Source: Mixophyes australis
Taxonomy: Eukaryota > Chordata > Amphibia > Anura > Limnodynastidae
Reading direction: 5' to 3'
DNA: 64,000 nucleotides
Assembly: GCA_036250195.1 (NCBI GenBank)
Contig: JAVHZZ010000004.1
Span: 253,782,228 to 253,846,227, forward strand
Shown one piece after another: positions 55,838-64,000 of this stretch. The position numbers were made by a program, and so were the translations under genes. Every line of letters begins with the position of its first letter. Position 1 is the stretch's first letter. The notes under the pieces are model-generated. The model saw nothing but the letters and a program-made list of their open reading frames with translations, was not told the origin of the DNA and did no database searches.

Positions 55838-57845
55838 TGTCACGGGCACTAGGAGTCTTTACCCAGGGATCACCAGATGGTAGGCTTACCAGAGCAATGT
55901 AGATGGTAATAGCGTACTCTGGTAGCTGGGTGATCACGGAACATGAAATGATGGCCGATGAGATGCTCAGGAAAGTCTATGACTAGCAACACTGGTAATA
56001 ATGAGGTAATAATACACAAGGAACTGTATGGACAAGGCACGTGAAGGTAGTCAGTGGTCTGCGATAGCAAGTTGTACCACTGCTATAGTGAGGAGGAATG
56101 TCCAACAGAAACAAGGAGGTGATGAGAGTCAGCGGTCTGCGGGTAGCAAGTTGTACCGCTGTCTGAGTGAAGGAATGGAATCCAAGTGGAGGTATCCGGG
56201 TAGTCAGTGGTCTGCGGTAGCAAGTTGTACCACTGCTATGTGAGAGGATAATGGAACAGGTGATACCGGAAACAGGGATCAGTGGTCTGACATCAGCAAG
56301 TTGTACCACTGAATATATATGTGAGGAGGTGCACAAGGGAAGACTGCAACACAGGATATACACAGGCACCTTATACACGATCCACAGTAATATGCACAAT
56401 ATAGATATATATATATATAAATGACTGAGCAGGTCTGCAATCTAGAAAGTCTCTTGAAGTAGTCCAGCACAATGATAACACAGTCAATGATAGCAATAGA
56501 CTCAGCGGATAGCAGACTCCAGAGAGAACCAAACACAGTCCAGCAAGATATGCAATACACAGCACAGTCAAAGAGAAGTATGCATACCGTGGTTCAGCAG
56601 TAGCAGTCAGATGGGAATGCAGCGGTACCTGAGCGGCTGGAGGCCGACTGGATAGGAAGTCCCTGGATAGGTGAGGCAGCGGTCTAGCAGGTGCAGAGCA
56701 CAGGTGAGTAGACCAACAGGGACACGAATCCACCGGAGTCAGCAACACGTGGAACTGGACTCAGAAGGGACCCAGGAGAATGGAGATGATCCAGCAGAGG
56801 GTAGTAGATGAGATACAAATCCAATGCTGTCAGGAGGGTAGAGACCAGTGGAACACGTGAAGGCGTGGAGAGCGGATCAACAGGAGATGGACGATAGCGC
56901 TGACCACAGCAGCAGGACTCAGCGGCACACGGAGGTAACCAGTAGCAACCACAGGAACCAACAGCGATGGGACACAGGAGTGCAGCGCAGGCCAGGAGCT
57001 GTTGATCACGAAGTGTAGCAGATAGTAATGCAAGCGGCAGTCTCGAGGAAGGAACAACAGAGATGAGGTAAGTCTGCAGTGCACAGGGCAGCGGATAGGA
57101 ATCAGCTGGCAGTCACGATGATGAACACAGGCGAGTTGCAAGCAGGAGACTGTAGTGCACGGAGGCAGTGGATAGTAATCAGCTGGCAGTCACGATGATG
57201 AACACAGGCGATTTACCAGCAGGAGACTGTAGTGCACGGAGGCAGCGGATAGGAATCAGCTGGCAGTCACGATGATGAACACAGGCGAGTTGCAAGCAGG
57301 AGACTGTAGTGCACGGAGGCAGCGGATAGGGATCAGCAAACAGACTTGATGAGAAGCAGGTGAGTGAAGTAAAAGCTGGAGTGCACGGAGGCAGCGGATA
57401 GCAATGAGCAAACAGTCACATTGAAATAAAATAACGTTGAAGTGGTTTAGAAGACTGTAGTGCACGGAGGCAGCGGATAGGAATCAGCAAACAGTCACGA
57501 TGATACAGTTGATGGTAGAAGTGGTATGGGAACCACAGTAGTAGAAGTGGTTTGGAAACCACAGGGATAGAAGTGGTTTGGAAACCACAGGAATCAGCAG
57601 CGCTGAATACACGAGGAATACAGGAACACCTTCAGAGACTCATGGGGAATGAGACTCCAAGATCAGGCAACGTGGTGTTGACCACAGGTGCTTAATATAG
57701 GGAGTGTTGCCTGATCTGCCAATTGAGTTAAAGGGGTATACACTAAAGTATAGAAAAGGGCTGCGCATGCGCAGACCCTCAGGATGGTGGACGACCACGG
57801 TTCCTAAATGTCCGGGAAGAGGCACTCACGGTCCGGTGAGTGACA
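55838..57845 (-). repeat. 5' LTR of the chromovirus
   Basis: Counterpart of 49574-51581. If transcription starts near 57668, U3 is about 177 bp and R plus U5 about 1.83 kb. Confidence 0.97.
57660..57717 (-). promoter_or_regulatory. Core promoter of the LTR: TATA box flanked by an inverted repeat
   Basis: Sense TATATTAA at 57699-57692, with AGATCAGGCAAC upstream and its complement GTTGCCTGATCT downstream (57671-57660). A start 25-32 nt after the TATA falls at about 57674-57667, at or next to GCCTGATCTT. The same block is in the 3' LTR, around 51396-51453. Confidence 0.65.
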
Positions 57846-57850
57846 GCCCC
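57846..57850. repeat. Target-site duplication GCCCC, right
   Basis: Identical to 49569-49573. Confidence 0.9.
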
Positions 57851-58925
57851 ATGCCAAGGAACAGAACAGGTTGAAATGTAGAAACTGTAAGTGAAGTACA
57901 AACAAATCCGGAATGAGTAGTAGAGTAAACAGAAGACAGGTCGTAGTCTGCGGAATGGATAGTCTTGTAAAAAATGTACATCACTAGCACAGTAAAGACA
58001 TAATTTGTTAATCCTTCTGTGTCATCACGCCACTTCGGTCAGATGGGGGCGTGGACAACTTGCTAACCTGGAGTTTGTTGCACAGTAGTTCTTAGTTAAA
58101 TGCAAATTTGTAATAATATACCATTAAGAGGTGCTCTTTGCACGGATTCTTCAACAGAAAAAGTTGGTTGAGGCAATTCAACAGTATTGGAATTGGGAAA
58201 AACAGAATCTGATAGTCTTCTGAGTGGATACAAAAGTTAAGTAGAAAATTGAGCCAGCTGAGAGTATAACAAAATGATGTCCATTTGTAGACACTGTAGC
58301 AGAGGCAGTTCAGTCATTTGTAAGGCAGACATGTTTGCAGGAGAAAATAAATGAGAACAATTGCAATGAGAGTTCCTGGACAAAATCTGATGCAGCATCT
58401 TTCACATGATTCCAAGGCTTTTTTTAGGCTGGTCATTCTGTTACAGAACTGTTCCACAAACTGTCTTGCAATTATAAGCTTGGAGCCAGGCATGTAATGA
58501 AAAACATTGTACAGTTTATTGCAGAGTAAATAACAATCGAGGATGCAATGAACACAGAATGGGTCAGAGTATAATCAGATTTTTTGGAATAGCAGATAGC
58601 AGGAGAAATGCAATTGTCAGGTTATCTCCAGGAGACATACAGATAATTGAAATATGCTTTACAAGGAGACAGGAACTAACTAAGCATGGATATCCACAGA
58701 CACAGAGAATACAGGTAGTGATACAGGGGACAAACATAAGTAGGCTTAGGAACATCGATGGCCAGCAAAGGATACTGGAATAGGCGGGCATATTTAAGAC
58801 ATAGTGAGGTGTGGATGATTAATCAGCTGTGCTAGTTAATCTCTGGTAGTGGGAAAGGCAGAACAGCAGCATCTCTGGGGGATCACAGGTACTGCAGGGT
58901 AATGTAAACACAGAGACGAAAGGCA
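57851..58925. other. Unassigned, with an LTR-like right part
   Basis: Positions 58855-58920 (CAGAACAGCAGCATCTCTGG...) resemble the end of the solo LTR at 25703-26468 (CGAACAGCAGCATCTCTGGT near 26400). A fragment of a related LTR is likely from about 58440 to 58925. No coding motifs. Confidence 0.4.
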
Positions 58926-58926
58926 T

Positions 58927-58954
58927 ATATATATATATATATATATATAGATAT

Positions 58955-58991
<37 letters not shown>
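58927..58991. repeat. (TA)n microsatellite
   Basis: AT dinucleotide run with a short interruption near 58950. Confidence 0.95.
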
Positions 58992-58994
<3 letters not shown>

Positions 58995-59421
58995 ATAATA
59001 TAAATATCTAGTGGCGTGTGTTAGTCTGTCTGTCTGTGTGTGTGTGTGTGTGTGGAAAAAATAAAACCAAGCTGCAGCGCCACCTGCTGGGCGGAGTTGT
59101 ACACTGACCTACTAAATTCTTAGTGTGTGTGGGGAAAAAAATTCAGAAAGGGCTGAAATTTGGTATACTAAGATGTTTTTAATTTGTTAATTTAATTTGT
59201 TAATTGTTAAAAGTGTTTATAAAGATTTAAAAAATATATATATATATTTCTTGAAGGAGAAGTGACAGTTGGGAGTGGTTGGTGGTTGCCGGGGGTGACA
59301 GTGGGGAGTGGTTGGTGGTTGAGGCCTGGGCTATGGCCCAAATGCATGACAAGAACCTTTTTAACACCTTAAGTAGCTTGATTTGACTAGAAAGCATGAG
59401 TATCATGCACGGGTTAACTTG

Positions 59422-59422
<1 letters not shown>
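58992..59422. mobile_element. Candidate non-autonomous Helitron
   Basis: Begins TCTATAATATAAATATCTAG then GGCGTGTGTTAGTCTGTC, a 5' start of the TC type followed by a (GT)n run. Near the 3' end GCATGAGTATCATGC can form a short hairpin, followed by ACGGGTTAACTTG. Helitrons start TC, end CTRR after a hairpin and lie between A and T. The terminal CTRR is not clear here, so this is tentative. Confidence 0.35.

Positions 59423-59424
<2 letters not shown>

Positions 59425-59466
<42 letters not shown>
59425..59466. repeat. (TA)n microsatellite
   Basis: About 40 bp of TA repeats. Confidence 0.95.
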
Positions 59467-59468
<2 letters not shown>

Positions 59469-59470
59469 AT

Positions 59471-60005
59471 AGAAAAACAGGAAAACAGGGATACTCTGCA
59501 CTCTCCAAACACATAATTAATGCTGTACTAAATACTGTTCTATAATAAAAACAGGGAATGTTAGTTCCACATATTGCAATATATGTTAAGCTGACCAACT
59601 CACGCCAAAGTCTTCCCAATCTGGTCAGTCCTAACATGATCAAATGCTATGCTATTTTATCTGGGCTTAAGGCTTACCTGCACACAGCTTTTAAAGGCAA
59701 GTCTTTCCCAAGCACTAGCAGCCATGGGAAACCTGACACAAGTTGAAATTAATTAATGTAAAGAATGGGGTGCAAGAGTGATGGGACTTACATTGTATAA
59801 ACAAAAACAGACATAGATCCTCTGCACTCACCATGTACAGACTGGGGGGTAAGAGGGGGTTGCCCACATTATATAGACAGAAAAACAGGGATACTCTGCA
59901 CTCTCCAAACACATAATTAATGCTGTACTAAATACTGTTCTATAATAAAAACAGGGAATGTTAGTTCCACATATTGCAATATATGTTAAGTTGACCAACT
60001 CACGC

Positions 60006-60009
<4 letters not shown>
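59471..60009. repeat. 408-bp-spaced direct repeats beside AT runs
   Basis: A 130-bp sequence (GGATACTCTGCACTCTCCAA to ACCAACTCACGCCAAA) occurs at about 59486-59607 and 59894-60009 with one or two differences. The intervening unit holds a shorter relative (ATCCTCTGCACTCACCATGT). Confidence 0.85.

Positions 60010-60066
<57 letters not shown>
60008..60066. repeat. (TA)n microsatellite
   Basis: About 58 bp of TA repeats. Confidence 0.95.
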
Positions 60067-60069
<3 letters not shown>

Positions 60070-60399
60070 CAAAGTTGAATAATTGGATGAAATAAACTAT
60101 ATTGATTGATATTTTTATGACGCAATCGCACGATAAATAACGCACACATACACTTACACATTCACTTGTAAATAGTTCACCTTAAAATAGTTCCAACACG
60201 GTTGTTTATAATCAAATGTAATAGAGTTTACGGTTAAATATAATAATGTAAAAAGCACTTTAAAAGTATCTAAGGCTCAGGATTTAGCACATGTATCATG
60301 TTTAGTGTCATTTTGATCTGCACATTACTATCTCTCATCCTATAATTTCGGCTTTGCGATCGCTTCCTGCAATCAATAGTTATGGAAGATAAAAGATTG

Positions 60400-60906
60400 A
60401 ATGATCAAAATGGCATTGTGTTTTAAGTTGTTTATAACTGGTTTGGGTCAGTTTCCTTGAGAAGCACATGTTTTCAGCTGTTGGGGGAAGGTGATCCCCT
60501 CTTTCCAGAGAAATCCTTTGAACTGACCTAAGACCTGATTTACATTAGACTGTCCTGAACCCTGAACCAATGGAAACATGTTCTATACTGAAACCGGATA
60601 CGATCAAGCTTTTTTTATCAGCTCTTTCTCTCTCTCTCTGAACGTGGCTACATGTGAGCAGGGCTGTGTTCCATTGTCCCCGGGGGAGCTCTATAAGGAA
60701 GATGTAATGTATTCGGTGTTTTCATACTTTCCTGCTTTAATGTAACATCTTTAATAGGTATCATGTGTCGGCTATATTGTACTGTATTGTACTTGTTTAT
60801 TGAACTGCTAAACAAATTGCTTTTGCTAAATAAATTGCTTGTGCTTCGGAAACACAATACAATCGCTTGGGCAATGCTTATTTGAAAACGATAAAATTAC
60901 TTTAAT
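60400..60906 (+). mobile_element. LTR fragment related to the ERV-like LTR at about 62550
   Basis: Shares CAATACAATCGCTTGGGCAA, TGCTTATTTGAAAACGATA and the AATAAATTGCTT polyadenylation area with 62990-63087, in the same orientation. It includes a TATAAGGAAG-like box near 60692. After TTTAATAA it runs into an AT repeat, so no internal region follows. The left boundary is uncertain. Confidence 0.6.
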
Positions 60907-61688
60907 AATATATATATATATATAATGCTAGAGAGTATATACAGACTGAGTTAGATAGATATCATTCTAAACTATATTTACTTCTTGAGAAAAACACTGT
61001 GCTTAAAAAGGCTATATATTATTATATTATCTTTTCTATTTTTCAATACTTATCTATTTTGTTGGAAGGATTTTTCGGTGAAATCTATATTTAAAAAAGG
61101 CTGTTTGTGAGGCTGAGCATGCAGCAGCACACCCCAAAAATTGTAATATATTCTAATCTATTCTATTTTTGAATACTTGTCCATTTTGGAAGAGTCATTC
61201 AGTGAAATCTATATTTAAAAAAGGGAGTTTGTGTATGAGGGCTTTTTCTGGGTATTTTCGACATTCAGTGACCTCTTGTAGTACATTGCAGCGGCTGCAT
61301 AAAAAATGTCATCTGCCATGCCACAAACTGAAATGTATCCAATTTATCCATTGGATAAATTAAACAACAACAAAAATTTAGTGTAAGGTGCAAGAGATAA
61401 AAATGTTAAAACACTGCACACACACTAAATTTGAAACTTTATACAGCAGGCAAAATGGAGAGTCAAGAGGAGAAACAATCCAATGTCATTAGATGGACAG
61501 AGGTATCAGTAGATACCCAACTTTAAAGTGCTACCTAATTTGCAGTCGCTATATAAATAAATGAGGATGCTGAGAGATGAAGGTGGCCTGCACCCATACT
61601 ACAAAGATTAGGCACACAAAACTTTACCAGAGCATTCATTGGTAGCCAAGAGCAGGATTTTTCTACCTTGTTTTCCTTATATACTCTG
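60907..61688. other. AT-rich; contains a 127-bp-spaced duplication
   Basis: GTGAAATCTATATTTAAAAA and surrounding text occur at about 61077 and 61202. The rest is unassigned, with no coding motif. Confidence 0.4.
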
Positions 61689-62139
61689 TGTCGTAATGCT
61701 GCCCTTCTGAATCAAACCAGGGGGCTCGTAAATATTTACGTGGGATGGAGCAGAAAAATCATTGCTCTGGGGTAAGCTTCATCAAACCCTGGGTTAACGG
61801 GGACTGCCGGAGATTTGCATCAGAGGCAGTCTCCAAGGGGTGTACTCACTCTGATGCCATGGCAATCGGGAAGCCTCACACTGCCGCTGTGTCCTGGCTA
61901 ATGACAGGCAGCCGGTGTGCGAAACCTTATTTAAATTGTTGCTGGATTATTTGTGGACATGGGGGCTTGCTCTTGGCCCCATTTCTCCTATCTCCTTGCT
62001 AACAGTTCCTGCTCATAAACCTTTACTAAATTGAGTTAAGTTCTGTGGCATACGAGTACTTGTGAGTGTGTCCAACTCTACAGGAAAGGTGGCTGCTATA
62101 GGTGAAGACCTCTCCTGCTGGTTCTAAAACCTTATGACA
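61689..62139 (+). mobile_element. Possible solo LTR (451 bp)
   Basis: Begins TGTCGTAATG and ends CTTATGACA, an imperfect inverted match. A TTATTTAAATTG box lies near 61930. The flanking pentamers (CTCTG and GTTGC) do not match, which weakens the call. Confidence 0.3.
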
Positions 62140-62549
62140 GTTGCTAAGAAGCTATAACATCATAAAGGATTATATCATAAGACCAGTGGTGTAATAGCAA
62201 AATGACCACCCGCTGTTTGGCTTTGCTATTAGTTGTTAGCTGACTTGCATCGCTCTCTCCGCCACCATTTAAATAAAAATTGTGACCTTTTGCCAAATTT
62301 ACATTGGTGTTTATGTGGCTATTTATTTATTCAATTACAGTAATAGTAAATTTGAACATGCGAGGGAGGTTTGGGTGCAATGACAATGAGATATCAACAC
62401 TATGCAGTTTATTATTTTTTTAATTGAAAGCAAATGCAATGATGGCAAAGTTTCAAAATCCAGATGCAAAACCAAAACCTTTTGTGTTTGTTTGACAAAA
62501 CCGATAGCAAAGTCAAAGTAGATTTAGAACTAATCCCCTATTCATCAGC
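62140..62549. other. No recognisable gene
   Basis: AT-rich linker between two LTR-like segments. Confidence 0.35.
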
Positions 62550-63089
62550 AGCTGTCCGGTTCCATCGCCGAAGAGATCGCATATTGCATACTCTAGTTAT
62601 TGATGTTAGGGAATAAATAGCAAGATTGATATCAGAATGTGATATGCTAATGAACTCATTGTAACTGGAGCACATCCCCTGGAGAGATGACCCCCACCTT
62701 TGGATTCCTTAGATTGAATCAGCCAATCACCTGTTTACCCTGGAACCACCCTTGTCTGGACCTATAGAAGCAAGCTACGTCATCTCTATTGTTCACTGTG
62801 TAACACTGACTGTATATATAATCATAGCTGCACCGCCACCAGGCTCAGTCTTCTCTGATCGCAGTATTCAAAGGTGAATCACTGTCCACTGGTGCCCGTG
62901 GTTAGCGCAGCGTAGCTCAAGCGGTATGTATTTATCTTTTGTATTGGCTGTACTGTACTGTATTATATTACAATCATGTATTGAACTGTTAACTTTTTAC
63001 ATCTGCTAAAATAAATCACTTTGTGAGTTAGAAACAATACAATCGCTTGGGCAATGCTTATTTGAAAACAATAGAATTACTTTAATAAT
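62550..63089 (+). mobile_element. Probable 5' LTR of an endogenous retrovirus-like element
   Basis: Contains a TATAGAAGC/TATATAATC promoter-like region (62760-62825), AAAATAAATCAC as polyadenylation signal (near 63008), and a U5-like end shared with 60862-60906. It is followed at once by a tRNA-type primer site. The left boundary is approximate, and the canonical terminal CA is not visible. Confidence 0.5.
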
Positions 63090-63090
63090 T

Positions 63091-63100
63091 TGGGGGCTCA
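63091..63100 (+). promoter_or_regulatory. Retrovirus-type primer-binding site
   Basis: TGGGGGCTCA matches the first nine bases of the proline-tRNA primer site used by gammaretrovirus-like elements (TGGGGGCTC). The match does not extend further. AAGGTGAGT at 63101-63109 fits a splice donor. Confidence 0.5.
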
Positions 63101-64000
63101 AAGGTGAGTTACGTTATCGGAAGGTATGCAACGCTTACGGTATTCGGTTCCTCAACAAAGGGTGGATTGACGGACGCGTCTCATACGGGAAAAAATGCAA
63201 TTTGTTTAAGACCTGTGGTTCACTTTGTGTTGCGAAACAGAATGTCCGTTGTTGCATAGTCTGAAGGAACGCTAACTAGAATCTAGGGACAAGAAAGAAA
63301 AATGTTTCTTTTTATTGTCGTTTTGCGTTTTAAAGGGTATAGCATTCCATAAGGTATTTGTACTTCCTGCATTGAGTATGTGTACTTCCGGTATTGTTGC
63401 CACGTGTGTAAACAGTCATAATTATAGTCTATTATCTATGCATAGTGTAATCACTTGGTAAAATCTCTGAAAAGATAGTGCCATTGTTTGGGAAATTTAT
63501 TTTCTGTACAGAAAACAAAGGTTATGTGTGTGTATGTGAATGTTATTTATACATAAAGGCAAAAGTAGACTGGTAACGGAATATAGGTTTTTGTTCGCGC
63601 ACTCAATACTAATCACGACGCTTAGTGATAAATAGTAAGTCTGCATCCTGTCAGCACAACAGCAGTTCTCAATGAGAAGGCGGACAGAGATGGTGTAGTT
63701 CCCATCTTTGAGCGGTGCGATTTGACCGCATGGTAAGGCCGTGATTGAGTATTGAGAGGGCAGCGGGGAATTGTTGAAAATTGATAGCGCTTTGGTTCAG
63801 GTGTGTCTGACAGGGCATGGTAAAAAAAAGGTGACCTGACAACAAAGGTTCTGTTCTAGGGATGAGCAGGATATAAAGAAACCTTTGTGTGAAGTGGTGT
63901 TCTGTTCTAAGAAAGAGCAGGTGATAAAGAGACACCACAGAGTATACATTGCAGGTATACTCGAAGCGAAAATAACAGGTTTTCGCGGCATTCCCAAATA
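63101..64000 (+). other. Leader or internal start of the retrovirus-like element
   Basis: No gag frame opens before the window ends. A 48-bp-spaced duplication (GGTTCTGTTCTAGGGATGAG at 63847, TGTTCTGTTCTAAGAAAGAG near 63897) lies near the right edge. Minus-strand open frames here have no motif. Confidence 0.4.

Larger units (their letters stand above)
49574..57845 (-). mobile_element. Tf1/sushi-group gypsy chromovirus, 8,272 bp, apparently intact
   Basis: A complete LTR retrotransposon. Both LTRs are 2,008 bp (49574-51581 and 55838-57845) and start TGTCAC and end GTGACA. A GCCCC duplication flanks it at 49569-49573 and 57846-57850. Reading the minus strand: 5' LTR, a 13-nt leader, gag (55824-54892), pol in the -1 frame (to 51515), purine tract, 3' LTR. 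All long open frames in one LTR recur unchanged in the other; the only difference I found is G at about 51481 against A at the matching base near 57745, so insertion is recent. There is no env-like frame. Pol carries a C-terminal chromodomain. Confidence 0.97.

Overview
The window reads as repeat-dense nuclear DNA of a vertebrate, most likely an anuran amphibian. The reasons are the mixture of L1 LINEs, Tf1/sushi-type gypsy LTR elements, hAT and Tc1 DNA transposons, a tRNA-derived SINE, and a palindromic MITE built around GTTGCCTATAGCAACC, which I recall as common in frogs. I found no convincing host exon. Nearly everything identifiable is a mobile element, a fossil of one, or a tandem repeat.

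Layout. Positions 1-2980 hold the minus-strand ORF2 remnant of an old L1, interrupted by an insert that carries a MITE. Positions 4350-11628 are a full-length minus-strand L1 with a 13-bp target duplication, decayed ORF1 and ORF2, and a duplicated endonuclease segment beside the start of ORF1. A fossil gypsy reverse transcriptase lies near 12.7-13.05 kb. A 28-bp minisatellite begins near 14.09 kb and ends near 27.95 kb. It is split by a 9.84-kb hAT transposon (14613-24452, 8-bp TSD CTATTCTC), a probable solo LTR (24491-25247) and a solo LTR with TSD ATAAT (25703-26468). The hAT encodes a BED-finger transposase on the minus strand and carries a satellite array of 77/79-bp monomers that I trace to its own transposase gene.

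Positions 28-42 kb hold an L1 3' fragment, MITEs, a SINE, LTR-like pieces, a 1.6-kb insert inside one MITE, and a solo LTR (40923-42255, TSD GTTAC) inside another. A dead Tc1 element (42779-44408) and a dead ZBED/GTF2IRD2-like hAT (44926-48299, TSD CCTTAGAA) follow.

The best-preserved element is a minus-strand Tf1/sushi-group chromovirus at 49574-57845 (8,272 bp, TSD GCCCC). Its 2,008-bp LTRs are nearly identical, and gag and pol are open. Gag has a zinc knuckle; pol has protease, reverse transcriptase, RNase H, integrase and chromodomain. It shows a canonical -1 frameshift heptamer (G_GGA_AAT) just before the gag stop. Its primer-binding site is complementary to the predicted 5' end of its own transcript, the self-priming arrangement known for Tf1/sushi elements.

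The right end (58.9-64 kb) contains AT microsatellites, a Helitron-like candidate, LTR fragments, and what looks like the 5' LTR, primer-binding site and leader of an endogenous retrovirus-like element that runs off the window.
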